Assembly (NCBI RefSeq): GCF_003668565.1
Contig: NZ_RCWJ01000001.1
Location: 620,001 to 684,000, forward strand
Source of the DNA: Mycetocola zhadangensis
Lineage (GTDB): Bacteria > Actinomycetota > Actinomycetes > Actinomycetales > Microbacteriaceae
Direction: 5' to 3'
Length of the DNA stretch: 64,000 bases
Shown here in pieces: positions 1-9,742 of this stretch (positions within the stretch are counted from its first letter, which is position 1; each line of letters begins with the position of its first letter). Under the pieces are notes generated by a model that made no database searches, was not told the DNA's origin, and saw nothing but the letters and a program-made list of their open reading frames with translations. The translations under genes and the position numbers were made by a program.

Positions 1-1
1 G

Positions 2-802
2 TTCGCCTGGTCAACGGGGCACGACCTCGGCTGGAAGGCCGCCGCGTCGAACCTTGCCGATGTCGCTGCCATGGGTGCGCGACCAACGGCCCTCGTCGTC
101 GCGATCGCCGCAACCCGCGACACTCCGGTGGCTCTGCTTGAGCAGATCGCCAGCGGGCTCCGGGATGCCTGCGCCGAACTCGCGCCCGGCTGCGGTGTTG
201 TCGGCGGAGACATGTCGGTTTCCGACACATTCACTCTGGCCATCACAGCGTTTGGCGACCTTGAGGGGCGGGCCCCGGTCACCCGCTCTGGCGCGCGACC
301 GGGCGATGTGATCGCGCTGTGTGGCGACGCCGGGGTTGCGGCGGCCGGACTGCGACTCCTCTTCTCCGATGCCGTCGACGCGGACGGAAAGCCGGACCGT
401 GCCCGCGCGGACCGGCTGAGGAGTGAGCACCCAGACACCGTCGGCGCACAACTCGCCCCGTGCCCTCCGATTTCTTCCGGCGTCACCGCCGCCCTGGCCG
501 GTGCTACGGCGATGCTCGACGTCTCAGACGGACTGGCTCTTGACGCCAGACGGATCGCAAAAGCCTCGGGAGTGAACCTCAACTTGCACGGGGATCGCCT
601 GGGGTCCGACCCCGAGGCAGCGCTCCGTGGCGGTGAGGACCACGCACTGCTCGCCACGTTCAGCGCTGACGCTGCTTTGCCGTCCGGCTTCCGCGTAATC
701 GGCGACGTCACCGAAGGAACCGGCGTCACCCTCGACGGTCAGGCCATCGCCGGTGTACTCGGCTGGGATCCCTACGAAGGGTGGAACGGCAAGACCGGCT
801 AG
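2..802 (+). CDS. thiL: thiamine-monophosphate kinase, 5' end cut by window
   Basis: Phosphorylates thiamine monophosphate to thiamine diphosphate, the last step of cofactor synthesis (known for the family). The frame is open from base 2, so the gene begins upstream and lacks roughly its first 55-65 residues. The AIR-synthase-like fold is recognisable from DLGWKAASNLADVAAMGA near the start, GDVIALCGDAG in the middle and LDVSDGLALDARRIAKASG in the ATP-binding C-terminal half, which ends normally. It converges on rsmD with a 5-bp gap and no room for a terminator. Confidence 0.93.
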   Translation, partial: FAWSTGHDLGWKAAASNLADVAAMGARPTALVVAIAATRDTPVALLEQIASGLRDACAELAPGCGVVGGDMSVSDTFTLAITAFGDLEGRAPVTRSGARPGDVIALCGDAGVAAAGLRLLFSDAVDADGKPDRARADRLRSEHPDTVGAQLAPCPPISSGVTAALAGATAMLDVSDGLALDARRIAKASGVNLNLHGDRLGSDPEAALRGGEDHALLATFSADAALPSGFRVIGDVTEGTGVTLDGQAIAGVLGWDPYEGWNGKTG

Positions 803-807
803 TAGTC

Positions 808-1368
808 CTACTTGGGTACAGCCCACCACACCAGTGTTTCGCCGTACTTTTTGCTGCGGGTCGGAACCATTCCGGTCGGCCAGGTCGGCTCAGGCGACCT
901 CGAACTACGCTCGACGACAACGAGCGAATCCGGGCCGAGGAGGCGGACGAGCGACGCGAGGTTCGCTGCAAGCTCCGCTTCGGGAAGGTCATACGGCGGG
1001 TCGAGAAAAATCAGGTCGAACGGGCCAACGGCGGAGTCAAGGTAACTTTGCACCGAGCGGGCAGCAACGTCTACTGTCAACTTGTGCGGCGCAGCCTTCG
1101 ACACCGCCTTCGCGTTGAGTTTGCAGACCGTTGCGGCCGCCGTCGCTCGCTCAACGAGCACGACCTCGCTTGCGCCGCGGCTCGCAGCCTCAAGGCCGAG
1201 CGCACCGGAACCGGCGTAGAGATCGAGCACCTGCGCCCCCTCAAGAATCCCGCGGGCATCGAGAGCCGAGAACATCGCTTCGCGCACCTGGTCGCTCGTC
1301 GGCCGCGTGCCGGATTTCGGCACCTTCAAGGTCAGGGAACCGGCAAACCCGGAAACGATTCTGGTCAC
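808..1368 (-). CDS. rsmD: 16S rRNA (guanine966-N2)-methyltransferase RsmD
   Basis: SAM-dependent methylation of G966 of 16S rRNA in the small subunit (family knowledge). The 186-residue protein has motif I DLYAGSGALGLEA and the catalytic FLDPPYD motif of N2-guanine methyltransferases, and the usual N-terminal VSGFAGSLTLKVPKSGTRP segment that follows the start. The frame stays open far upstream, but homologues begin at TRIVSG, so I chose the GTG directly before it. recG is divergent 60 bp away, giving a shared promoter region. Confidence 0.92.
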   Translation of the reverse strand: MTRIVSGFAGSLTLKVPKSGTRPTSDQVREAMFSALDARGILEGAQVLDLYAGSGALGLEAASRGASEVVLVERATAAATVCKLNAKAVSKAAPHKLTVDVAARSVQSYLDSAVGPFDLIFLDPPYDLPEAELAANLASLVRLLGPDSLVVVERSSRSPEPTWPTGMVPTRSKKYGETLVWWAVPK

Positions 1369-1416
1369 CCGCCAACAGTACCCGTCGGCCGGAGGGTGAG
1401 TGTCTGTGCGTCCGAA

Positions 1417-1422
1417 TAGACT
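1417..1422 (+). promoter_or_regulatory. -10 box of recG (leaderless)
   Basis: TAGACT ends 6 nt before the recG ATG, so the transcript should begin at or within a base or two of the start codon. No clear -35 hexamer is visible. Confidence 0.45.
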
Positions 1423-1428
1423 CGGACC

Positions 1429-3621
1429 ATGAACGTGGAGCCCCTGGCCGCCAAGCTGGACAGCGTCATCGGCGGCCGCACGGCTGCCGCGTTCAAGCGG
1501 GCATTTGGCGTCGTCACCGTCGGCGACCTGCTCGAACACTATCCCCGACGCTACGCCCGCCGGGGCGAACTGACCGCGCTCAGTGAGTTGCCCGTCGGCG
1601 AGCCAGTGACCATCGTCGCCGAGGTTCTCGAGGTGCGCGAGCGCACGATGAAGGCACGCAAAGGCTCGATCCTCGAGGTGCGCATCAGTGACGGAAAGGG
1701 AGTCCTCAACCTCACCTTCTTCAACCAGGCCTGGCGCACCCGTGAGCTTCGACCCGGCGCACGCGGCATTTTCGCCGGCAAGGTTGGCGACTATAAGGGT
1801 GCACTGCAGCTTGCCCACCCCGACTACGAGCTCTTCGAATCGACAGACCAGAACACAGGGCCATCTGCAGCGCGCAAATGGGCTGAAACGCCGATTCCTA
1901 TCTACCCGGCCACAAGCACTGTGGCGAGCTGGCAAGTGCACAAGGCCATGGCCCTCGTTCTCGACTCACTTCCCGAACTGCCGGATCCCATTCCGCTTGA
2001 GGTGCGCCAGCGCGAAAACCTGCAGAGCTACGGGCAAGCCATTGAGAAAGTCCACAGGCCGCAGACGGATGCCGATTGGCACGGAGCGCACGACGCCTTG
2101 CGTTACCGAGAAGCATTCCTCCTGCAGGCCGCGCTCTTTCAGCAGCGCCAGATTGCTCGGCTCGAGCGGACCGCCCCCCGTGTTCCTGTTCCCGGCGGGC
2201 TGCTCGAGCAATTCGATAACGCACTGGCGTTTCAGCTCACCGGCGACCAGACGCGGGTTGGTGCGGAGATCGCGCAGGACATGGCCGAGGATATTCCGAT
2301 GAATCGGCTCGTGCAGGGTGAAGTCGGGTCGGGTAAGACTCTCGTCGCTCTGCGCGCCATGCTCGCCACAGCCGATTCCGGTGGGCAGTCGGCGTTTCTC
2401 GCCCCGACCGAGGTGCTCGCTGCTCAGCACCTGCGCTCCCTCGTGCGCTCACTCGGCCCTGATCTCTCCGCCCGACTTTTCCCCACGCTGCTCACGGGGG
2501 CACTACCAGCGGCCGAGCGACGCAAGGCTCTGCTGCGAATCGTCAGCGGCCAGGCTCTCATCGTGGTTGGCACCCACGCCCTGCTTGGCGAGAGCGTCAC
2601 CTTCTACGACCTCGGTCTTGTTGTCGTCGATGAGCAGCACCGCTTCGGGGTCGAGCAGCGCGAAGCGCTCAGGCAGAAGGGAAACAAGCCGCCGCACGTC
2701 CTCGTGCTGACAGCAACGCCGATTCCGCGCACCGTGGCCATGACGGTGTTCGGCGACCTCGAGGTCAGCACGATCCGTGAGCTTCCCGCCGGTCGTGCGG
2801 GCATCGAATCGTATGTCGCAGGGCTTCCCGAGCATCCGGGGTGGATACACAGGGTGTGGGATCGAGTGAGCGAAGAGGTGGCTGCAGGCCGGCAGGCCTT
2901 CGTCGTGTGCTCAGCCATCGACGTCAACGAGCCGGAGGAGGAAGAGTTCGACCCGACAGATCCTGAGGCGCCGGTTCCTGATCTCACCGAAAAGGACCCT
3001 GGTCCTCCGCGGTCGACGGTCGTCGGCACACTGGCTGAGCTCCGTCGTATCCCGGCGACGGCCGGACTTCGAATCGAAGGTCTCCATGGCCGGATGCCGA
3101 GTGAGGAAAAGGACAGGATCATGCGCGCGTTTGCCGCGCACGAGATTGACATCCTCGTCGCAACGACGGTGATCGAGGTGGGAGTCGACGTGCCAAACGC
3201 GTCGACCATGGTTGTCCTCGACGCTGACCGCTTCGGCGTCTCCCAGCTGCACCAGCTGCGCGGTCGGGTTGGTCGGGGACAATGGGCAGGGCTCTGCCTC
3301 CTCGTCACCAACTCAGCACCGAACACCCTCGCGCGCGCCCGTGTCGACGCTGTCGCCGCGACCCTCGACGGGTTCGAACTGGCCGAGGCGGATCTCGAAC
3401 TCCGGCAGGAGGGCGACGTCCTTGGCAGTGCGCAGTCGGGCGGGCGCTCATCGCTCAAACTTCTCCGGGTGGCGTCGGACGGAGAGCTCATCGCGAAAGC
3501 TCGAAGCGATGCCCAGGCCGTGCTCGATGCTGACACGGCGCTCGACAACCACGTTGCTCTTCGGCACGCCCTCGAGCAGCGTGTGGATTCATCGGCTCGC
3601 GCCGCGTTGAGCAAAAACTAG
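1429..3621 (+). CDS. recG: ATP-dependent DNA helicase RecG
   Basis: Branch-migrating helicase that rescues stalled forks and processes Holliday junctions (family knowledge). 730 residues, normal length. The N-terminal wedge/OB region (about 50-150) is followed by helicase domain 1 with Walker A GEVGSGKT at 297-304 and a DEQH box at 401-404, then domain 2 with TTVIEVGVDVPNA and the motif VI QLRGRVGRG. The -10 box spacing supports the ATG used. A long-loop hairpin with a T-run follows the stop. Confidence 0.97.
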   Translation: MNVEPLAAKLDSVIGGRTAAAFKRAFGVVTVGDLLEHYPRRYARRGELTALSELPVGEPVTIVAEVLEVRERTMKARKGSILEVRISDGKGVLNLTFFNQAWRTRELRPGARGIFAGKVGDYKGALQLAHPDYELFESTDQNTGPSAARKWAETPIPIYPATSTVASWQVHKAMALVLDSLPELPDPIPLEVRQRENLQSYGQAIEKVHRPQTDADWHGAHDALRYREAFLLQAALFQQRQIARLERTAPRVPVPGGLLEQFDNALAFQLTGDQTRVGAEIAQDMAEDIPMNRLVQGEVGSGKTLVALRAMLATADSGGQSAFLAPTEVLAAQHLRSLVRSLGPDLSARLFPTLLTGALPAAERRKALLRIVSGQALIVVGTHALLGESVTFYDLGLVVVDEQHRFGVEQREALRQKGNKPPHVLVLTATPIPRTVAMTVFGDLEVSTIRELPAGRAGIESYVAGLPEHPGWIHRVWDRVSEEVAAGRQAFVVCSAIDVNEPEEEEFDPTDPEAPVPDLTEKDPGPPRSTVVGTLAELRRIPATAGLRIEGLHGRMPSEEKDRIMRAFAAHEIDILVATTVIEVGVDVPNASTMVVLDADRFGVSQLHQLRGRVGRGQWAGLCLLVTNSAPNTLARARVDAVAATLDGFELAEADLELRQEGDVLGSAQSGGRSSLKLLRVASDGELIAKARSDAQAVLDADTALDNHVALRHALEQRVDSSARAALSKN

Positions 3622-3630
3622 CCAGCATCG

Positions 3631-3682
3631 TCCGCAGTAGCCGAACTGGGTTCAGCACGTCTTTCCGGTCACTGCGGATTTT
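3631..3682 (+). terminator. possible terminator after recG
   Basis: Perfect 8-bp arms TCCGCAGT and ACTGCGGA enclose a 32-nt loop and are followed by TTTT. The loop is long, so this is only moderately convincing. Confidence 0.4.
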
Positions 3683-3716
3683 CTGGGGGAGTGGCTTCGC
3701 CGGTTCCGCGTGCCAC

Positions 3717-3722
3717 TAGGCT
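3717..3722 (+). promoter_or_regulatory. -10 box of coaD (leaderless)
   Basis: TAGGCT lies 6 nt before the coaD ATG. The same hexamer and spacing recur before many genes of the window. Confidence 0.5.
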
Positions 3723-3728
3723 GAGGCC

Positions 3729-4211
3729 ATGCAGAGGATCGCCGTCGTTCCAGGCTCATTCGACCCCGTCACGCTCGGGCATCTCGACGTGATCGCGAGG
3801 GCCGCAGGACTCTTCGACGAACTTCATGTCCTCGTCGTGCATAACCCGTCCAAGGTGGCTCTGCTCCCCATCGCCGAACGTGTTTCTCTGCTCGAGGAGT
3901 CCATCCGGGACGCAAACATCGACGGCAAGATCGTTGTCGCATCGTGGAGCGTCGGACTTCTCGTCGACTACGCAACTGACGTCGGCGCGACGGCCCTGGT
4001 CAAGGGCATCCGTTCTCAGGTCGACGTTGCATACGAAACGCCGATGGCCATCGTCAATCGGCACCTCGCCGGTGTCGAAACGGTGTTCATGCTCCCGGAC
4101 CCGGCTCACGCCCATGTTTCGAGCTCCCTCGTGCGCCAGGTGTCGTCCCTTGGAGGAGACGTCACCCCGTACGTGCCGAGCGCCGTTGCCCGATTCCTGC
4201 AGCGATCATGA
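3729..4211 (+). CDS. coaD: phosphopantetheine adenylyltransferase
   Basis: Transfers AMP to 4'-phosphopantetheine, the penultimate step of coenzyme A synthesis, in the cytoplasm (family knowledge). 160 residues, standard for CoaD. The nucleotidyltransferase motif [12 protein letters not shown] (with the GH pair) is near the N-terminus and the C-terminal VSSSLVR matches the ISST.VR signature. The stop overlaps the next ATG as ATGA, so translation is probably coupled to the MoxR gene. Confidence 0.97.
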   Translation: MQRIAVVPGSFDPVTLGHLDVIARAAGLFDELHVLVVHNPSKVALLPIAERVSLLEESIRDANIDGKIVVASWSVGLLVDYATDVGATALVKGIRSQVDVAYETPMAIVNRHLAGVETVFMLPDPAHAHVSSSLVRQVSSLGGDVTPYVPSAVARFLQRS

Positions 4212-5245
4212 CCAGCGTGCCAACGTCAGCGCGGACGGACGAACAGGTGGTCACAGCGGAGGACTCCGCTGGCCTCAACGTCGCCGAAGCGCACCAGCTC
4301 GCCGCTGACATCATCCGCAACGTCGAATCGGTCATCGACGGTAAACACTCCGCCGTGCGAACGGCCCTGACCGTTCTGCTTGCCGAAGGCCACCTCCTCA
4401 TCGAAGACGTCCCTGGTGTTGGAAAAACGATGCTGGCCAAGGCGCTGGCCAGGTCCATCCACGCCTCGGTCAGTCGCATCCAGTTCACGCCTGACCTGCT
4501 GCCGAGCGACGTGACGGGCATCTCCGTGTACAACCAGGCGGAGCGACGCTTCGAGTTCAAGCCGGGGGCCGTGTTCGCCAACGTCGTCATCGGTGACGAG
4601 ATCAACAGGGCGTCACCGAAGACCCAGTCAGCGCTGCTCGAGTGTATGGAGGAGGGCCAGGTCACCGTTGACGGAACCACCTACCGGCTGGCCAGCCCGT
4701 TCACCGTCATCGCCACCCAGAACCCGATCGAGATGGAGGGTACATACGCCCTTCCCGAGGCGCAGCGCGACCGGTTCATGGCACGCATCTCGATGGGATA
4801 CCCCGACGAGACAGCGGAGCTCAGCATGCTGGCCGCACGCAACGTGTCGACTCCGCTTGCCGACCTTGAGCCTGTAGTGACGGCATCCGCTCTGCAACGC
4901 ATGATGGCGAGTGTGCGCGACGTCTACGTTTCCCCGGCGGTCAAGGCGTATGCCGTGCGCATTCTGCGTGCGACTCGGGAACACCCCGACCTGCGGCTCG
5001 GCGGCAGTCCGCGCGCTACCCTGCAGCTGGTGCGCGCAGCGAAGAGCTTCGCCCTCGTTCAGGGGCGTGACTTCGTTCTTCCTGACGACATCGACGAACT
5101 GGCACACGCGGTGCTCGGGCACAGGCTCATGCCCACAAGCCGGGCGCTCGGTCACCACCAGCACACCGACGAACTGATTCGCGACATCATCGACGGCATT
5201 ATCGACGAGACCGTCGTACCGCCGTCACACACGACCGGGACCTGA
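4208..5245 (+). CDS. MoxR-family AAA+ ATPase
   Basis: MoxR ATPases act as chaperones for partner proteins and commonly sit beside DUF58 and transglutaminase-like genes, as here. 345 residues with Walker [10 protein letters not shown], Walker [11 protein letters not shown], the [17 protein letters not shown] stretch (sensor region) and the C-terminal lid GSPRATLQL. First gene of a three-gene cluster with the DUF58 and TgpA-like genes, 2 bp from the next. The substrate cannot be told from sequence. Confidence 0.93.
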   Translation: MTSVPTSARTDEQVVTAEDSAGLNVAEAHQLAADIIRNVESVIDGKHSAVRTALTVLLAEGHLLIEDVPGVGKTMLAKALARSIHASVSRIQFTPDLLPSDVTGISVYNQAERRFEFKPGAVFANVVIGDEINRASPKTQSALLECMEEGQVTVDGTTYRLASPFTVIATQNPIEMEGTYALPEAQRDRFMARISMGYPDETAELSMLAARNVSTPLADLEPVVTASALQRMMASVRDVYVSPAVKAYAVRILRATREHPDLRLGGSPRATLQLVRAAKSFALVQGRDFVLPDDIDELAHAVLGHRLMPTSRALGHHQHTDELIRDIIDGIIDETVVPPSHTTGT

Positions 5246-5247
5246 TC

Positions 5248-6597
5248 ATGGCAGCACCCCGTCCCGGACGTTCGCGGGCCGTTAGGCCAACGGCTCGGGG
5301 CTGGAGTGTGCTGATCATCGCGACGGCGGTGCTGATCGTGGCGACGGCCCTCGATCGGCGCGAGGGACTGTACCTCTCGGCGTTTCTCGTGTTGCTGTTT
5401 GCGGGCAGCGTGGTCTACGTGCAGGCGCACAAACCGCAACTCAGCGCTGCGCGATCGTTCTCCCCATCCAGCGTGATGGTCGGAGAGCCGGCGACGGTGC
5501 GAACGCGAGTGCAGTCGAAGGCGAACCTCGACACCATCGCGCTGTGGAGCGATCAGGTGCCGTTCGTCTTCGGTCGACCGCCGCGTGGTGAACTCCCGCA
5601 GGGACGCTGGGTGCGTGGGCGCGGCTACGCCACAGATCTCGAGTACGAGCTTCGGTCGGCGCACCGCGGACGGTATACGGTCGGGCCACTCTGGGTGACC
5701 CACGGCGACCCTTTCGGTCTGGTTCAGGGCGAGCGGGCAATCGCAGGCACCCGCGAGATTTCGATCACCCCTCGGGTCACCCTTCTCCCTGACGCCGGGC
5801 TGAAGGATGCGAGCGGTGATGGCGTGCGTCACGAACTCAACCACTTCGCAGTGCAGCGCGCGGATGAGCTCATTGCGCGCGAGTACCGCACGGGCGATTC
5901 GCTTCGCCGTGTGCACTGGCGGCAGACGGCTCGCCGCGGTGAGCTCATGGTGCGTCAGGAGGAACACCAGGGCGACCCAGAGGCCACCCTGCTTCTCGAC
6001 ACCTCGCTTGCCGGGCACGGCAACGCGTCAGGCGCGATGAGTGACACTCACTTCGAGCGCATGGTCGAACTGGTCGCGTCGCTCGGCGTTCACCTGCTTG
6101 AAACGGGATACCAGGTGTGGCTTGTCGAAACGGTGACGGATGCTGTTCCTCTCGGAGACGGGACGACACCGTTTTCGACGTCCCACTTCGAGCCGGGCGC
6201 AGCGTCGGCCTTGCTCGACACGCTCGCCGAGGCCAGGCGGTGGCCGGTTCCGAACGACTACGACGTCACCGCGGGGCTCGGCCCCGTCATCCGGCGTACA
6301 GGCAAAGTGATGCCGGTGTTCGCTGTTCTCGGACAGGTTTCGCCGCTCGGTGCCAGGCGGCTGGCCGGAATGAAGATCAACGCAGACCCGGCCGTGGCGT
6401 TTTTTGCGCCGGCCGAGCGCCGCGAGAGCACCGACTATCCGATCGACGTCCAGACACTGGGCGACGCCGGTTGGCGCACAGCGGCCCTGTTTGAACACAC
6501 CACGGTGCTCGATGCCTGGTCGCGCGCAGCTTTTGGAACACCGGCCCGCCAGCCTGGGGCGGCAATGCCGAGGGGCAACGGGCATGTCCGGAACTAA
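5248..6597 (+). CDS. DUF58 domain protein
   Basis: 449 residues. Two hydrophobic segments near the N-terminus (about 20-58, SVLIIATAVLIVATAL and LSAFLVLLFAGSVVYV) anchor it in the membrane. The C-terminal half contains the DUF58 hallmark YRTGDSLRRVHWRQTARRG followed by a vWA-like fold. DUF58 proteins are thought to work with MoxR ATPases in envelope processes; the role is not established. It overlaps the start of the next gene by 14 bp. Confidence 0.9.
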   Translation: MAAPRPGRSRAVRPTARGWSVLIIATAVLIVATALDRREGLYLSAFLVLLFAGSVVYVQAHKPQLSAARSFSPSSVMVGEPATVRTRVQSKANLDTIALWSDQVPFVFGRPPRGELPQGRWVRGRGYATDLEYELRSAHRGRYTVGPLWVTHGDPFGLVQGERAIAGTREISITPRVTLLPDAGLKDASGDGVRHELNHFAVQRADELIAREYRTGDSLRRVHWRQTARRGELMVRQEEHQGDPEATLLLDTSLAGHGNASGAMSDTHFERMVELVASLGVHLLETGYQVWLVETVTDAVPLGDGTTPFSTSHFEPGAASALLDTLAEARRWPVPNDYDVTAGLGPVIRRTGKVMPVFAVLGQVSPLGARRLAGMKINADPAVAFFAPAERRESTDYPIDVQTLGDAGWRTAALFEHTTVLDAWSRAAFGTPARQPGAAMPRGNGHVRN

Positions 6598-8929
6598 AAC
6601 TGTCGCTCCCGAACGCCGGGTCGCCGCCCGACCCCCACAACGCCAGCAGGCCTCTCGAGCCCGAACCGCCAGGACCAAACGTCGCGCCGACATCTTCGCC
6701 CGACGTGCGAACGGCAGGCGCCTCTGGCCGGTGACCCTCGGAACACTGCTCGTTTACCTCGTTGCGATCTCCACGCTCTCACCGCTCCTCGACGGCCCAT
6801 CCTGGTGGCTCGGGGTCGCCCTGCTCGGCACGGTGATTCTCTGCTCGGCGGCATCAACGCGGAGCCTCGGCGCGCCCACCGGCATCGGCACCCTGATCGG
6901 GGCAGCGGTCTGGCTTGCCATGCTCGTACTGTTCTTCGCGTCGGACACCGCACTCGGCCTTGTGATCCCCACGTGGGACACAGTGGAAGCATTCCGCGGT
7001 CTCACAGCGGACGGACTGAGGTCGATCGGAAGGCAGGGAACCCCAGCCGAGGCCGACCTCGGCATCCGGTTCATTCTCGCCGTAGGAGCCGGAACTTTCG
7101 CGATCCTCGCTGACCTTTCGGCGATAGTTTTCAGGATGCCAGCGCTCGTCGGCATCCCGCTTGTGGCAATCGCACTCGTACCCGGGTTCATCATCGGCGA
7201 GGTCAACCTGATCGCGCTCGCGTTGTGCGCTGCCGCGTACCTGGTGTTGCTCTGGGTCGACACCCGAGCTCGCCAGTCGGCGAGGAAGCGGCCCCACGGA
7301 ATGCTCGGTATCGGGGCCTTTGCGGTGATCGGGTCGCTACTGCTCGCGGCAACGGCACCCGGCTACAACGGCGAAAGCCTGTTCCAAACATCGGGCGGTT
7401 CGTCATTTGGTCGCGGCGTGAGCCCCCTGGCCGACCTCGGCAAGGACCTCCGGCGCCCGGGAGGCGCCAGACAGTTCACCTACTCGACGACCACAGACGA
7501 GTCCCTGTACTTTCGGCTGCTGACCCTTGACCAGTTCGACGGCACCACCTGGTCAGCCAGCCGCGCGTCCGAACGGGTGCTCAACGAACCCGACCTCCTT
7601 GTCGATGTGCCCGGGCTGTCCACCGAGGTGGCAACCGAGCCAACAACGACGACCGTCGAAGTGGGGTCGATGGTCGCTCCCTGGATCCCAGTGCCGTTCC
7701 CAAGCGTTCGAGTCGTCGGCCTCTCCGGTCGATGGTTGTGGGACGTCGACGGGCTCACACTCTCCAGCCGACTGTCGAGCGCAAACGGCCAGTCGTACAT
7801 CGCCGAGAGTGTCCTCATCAAACCAACACGAGAACAGCTGATCGCCGCACCCGGCGCGTACCCGAGTGAGGTCAGCCGCTTCCTCGAGCTCCCACCAGAC
7901 ATTCCGCAGATCATCACCGACACCGCTCGGGAGGCGGTCGGGGACGCCACCAACGGATTCGACAAGGCATACGCCCTCCAGCACTACCTTCGAAGCACCG
8001 ACTTCACCTACTCGATCGAAGCGCCAGTCGAGGACGGCTACGACGGTGACGGCTTCGATGTCATCGCGCGGTTCCTGGAGAAAAAGAGCGGATACTGCGT
8101 TCACTACGCGTCTGCCATGGCCATCATGGCGAGGACCCTCGACATCCCCGCACGGGTGTCGCTCGGATACCTCCCCGGTGATCGCCTCGGTGGGGCCGGC
8201 GAGAGACGCAACTACACCGTCGCTTCAGACGACCTGCACTCGTGGCCCGAGTTGTACTTCTCGGGAATCGGGTGGGTGCCGTTCGAGCCGACACCTGGCC
8301 GCGGATCCGTTCCCGATTACGCCGTGTCGACCGCGAGCGACGAATCCACGGCAGGCCCGAACGACCTGGATTCCGCCAACCGGGACCCCCTTGAACAGGC
8401 CCCGACCGGCCCAGACGCCGAAGCGCCGACCGCCTCCCAGGTCGGGGAGAACGAGGCGCCGCTCGGCTTGTTCGTCGCGCTCGGTCTCGTCGCTCTTGTC
8501 ATAGTTGCTGTTCCCGCCCTGAGTCGCATCCACAGGCGCCGTCGTCGATTCCGCAGCATCGCTGCGGGACGGGCCGGTCCAACGGTGGCCTGGGAGGAGC
8601 TGTTGGAGAGTTCTGTCGACTTCGGTATCGGTGCAAGCGAAGCGGAAACTCCGCGCGGGTTCGCCGCTCGGCTGTCGGGGTCGCTCGTCCTCGGGGACGC
8701 GGAACGCGAATCGCTTGCGCGGTTGCTCGACTCCGTCGAGCGGCTCCGCTTCTCGCTCGGTGCCACTCCGGCTCAGGGGGCGACGCTCGTTGCCGACGTC
8801 ACCCGGCTGCAACGCGCGATGGCCACGAACGCCACACTGCCCGTTCGGGTTCGGGCGAGGTTCGCCCCGGCATCCGTCCTGGGCGGAACATACAGCCGAC
8901 GTCCAGCAGGCGTGCCGCGTCCCCTGTAG
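6584..8929 (+). CDS. transglutaminase-like membrane protein (TgpA type)
   Basis: 781 residues. An Arg-rich cytoplasmic N-terminus is followed by a bundle of hydrophobic helices (about 45-270), then an extracytoplasmic transglutaminase-core domain with candidate Cys in KSGYCVHYASAM and His in DDLHSWPELYF. A further membrane helix (LGLFVALGLVALVIVAVPAL) and an acidic/Arg cytoplasmic tail complete it. The frame is open further upstream, but the ATG overlapping the DUF58 end by 14 bp fits operon coupling. The acceptor substrate is unknown; cell-envelope protein processing is an inference from family context. Confidence 0.88.
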   Translation: MSGTKTVAPERRVAARPPQRQQASRARTARTKRRADIFARRANGRRLWPVTLGTLLVYLVAISTLSPLLDGPSWWLGVALLGTVILCSAASTRSLGAPTGIGTLIGAAVWLAMLVLFFASDTALGLVIPTWDTVEAFRGLTADGLRSIGRQGTPAEADLGIRFILAVGAGTFAILADLSAIVFRMPALVGIPLVAIALVPGFIIGEVNLIALALCAAAYLVLLWVDTRARQSARKRPHGMLGIGAFAVIGSLLLAATAPGYNGESLFQTSGGSSFGRGVSPLADLGKDLRRPGGARQFTYSTTTDESLYFRLLTLDQFDGTTWSASRASERVLNEPDLLVDVPGLSTEVATEPTTTTVEVGSMVAPWIPVPFPSVRVVGLSGRWLWDVDGLTLSSRLSSANGQSYIAESVLIKPTREQLIAAPGAYPSEVSRFLELPPDIPQIITDTAREAVGDATNGFDKAYALQHYLRSTDFTYSIEAPVEDGYDGDGFDVIARFLEKKSGYCVHYASAMAIMARTLDIPARVSLGYLPGDRLGGAGERRNYTVASDDLHSWPELYFSGIGWVPFEPTPGRGSVPDYAVSTASDESTAGPNDLDSANRDPLEQAPTGPDAEAPTASQVGENEAPLGLFVALGLVALVIVAVPALSRIHRRRRRFRSIAAGRAGPTVAWEELLESSVDFGIGASEAETPRGFAARLSGSLVLGDAERESLARLLDSVERLRFSLGATPAQGATLVADVTRLQRAMATNATLPVRVRARFAPASVLGGTYSRRPAGVPRPL

Positions 8930-8932
8930 AAT
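8927..8932 (+). promoter_or_regulatory. -10 box of DUF177-rpmF (leaderless)
   Basis: TAGAAT overlaps the stop codon of the preceding gene and ends 6 nt before the GTG of the DUF177 gene, suggesting a leaderless transcript for DUF177-rpmF. Confidence 0.45.
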
Positions 8933-8938
8933 TTCTCG

Positions 8939-9499
8939 GTGACCAAATACACCAAGCTGCCATTCGCGGTGAACATCCGCGACCTCGTGCGGCGACCGGG
9001 CGAGATGCAGGAACGCGACCTCACCGTCGACGCTTCCGAGACCTGGGGTGCCGGGCTTATCGCCGTCACGGCGGGCACTCCTGTTCACGAACACCTCCGC
9101 CTCGAATCGGTACACGAGGGCATCCTCGTCACCGCCGAGATCGAAACTGTTGCGACGGGGGAGTGCGGAAGATGCCTGATTGACATCTCCCAGAGCGTCC
9201 AAGTCGAGTTTCAGGAGCTTTTCGCGTACTCTGGTGAAGAAGCTTCTGACCTAGAGGTTCACAATGACCATGTGGATCTTGAATCTCTGATCAGAGACGC
9301 AGTGGTTTTGTCACTGCCGTTTCAGCCGGTATGCCGGCCAGACTGTCCCGGACTCGACCCAGAGACCGGCGAGCGGCTGGCAGATAACCCGGATAGAAAA
9401 CCCCAAGAGCACCTGGATCCTCGCTGGTCTGCGCTCGCAGGATTCTCCCAAGACCCAAGCTCCGACAACTCGGATGCTCCAAGCAAAGAAGAGAGATAA
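8939..9499 (+). CDS. YceD / DUF177 family protein
   Basis: 186 residues. Conserved family encoded just upstream of rpmF in most bacteria and linked to 23S rRNA and ribosome assembly. The central Cys pair GECGRC and a second pair in PVCRPDCPGLD match the DUF177 metal-ligand-like pattern. The GTG start fits the adjacent -10 box. The stop is 3 bp from rpmF, so the two genes are co-transcribed. Confidence 0.9.
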   Translation: MTKYTKLPFAVNIRDLVRRPGEMQERDLTVDASETWGAGLIAVTAGTPVHEHLRLESVHEGILVTAEIETVATGECGRCLIDISQSVQVEFQELFAYSGEEASDLEVHNDHVDLESLIRDAVVLSLPFQPVCRPDCPGLDPETGERLADNPDRKPQEHLDPRWSALAGFSQDPSSDNSDAPSKEER

Positions 9500-9502
9500 G
9501 TC

Positions 9503-9706
9503 ATGGCTGTTCCGAAGCGGAAAATGTCACGAGCCTCCACCCGTGCACGCCGTGCACAGTGGAAGGCCGAAGCCCCCACCCTCGTGAAGACCGTTGAAAA
9601 CGGCAAGATCACGTACAGCCTCCCGCACCGCGCGAAGGTCGTCGAAGACTCTGCCGGAACCGCGCTGTTCATGGAGTACAAGGGACGCAAGGTCGCCGAC
9701 GTTTAG
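9503..9706 (+). CDS. rpmF: 50S ribosomal protein L32
   Basis: 67-residue large-subunit protein beginning with the typical [21 protein letters not shown]-like sequence. No cysteine is present, so it lacks the zinc-ribbon Cys pairs found in some L32 forms; cysteine-free L32 is common in actinobacteria. Translation is coupled to DUF177. Confidence 0.97.
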   Translation: MAVPKRKMSRASTRARRAQWKAEAPTLVKTVENGKITYSLPHRAKVVEDSAGTALFMEYKGRKVADV

Positions 9707-9742
9707 TCTGCGCTTTCGCTCGCTGAAACCGAAGGCTCGAGA

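Noticed and set aside
1369-1941. Long upstream extension of the rsmD frame
   Set aside because: It runs antisense through recG, and RsmD homologues begin at the GTG at 1368.
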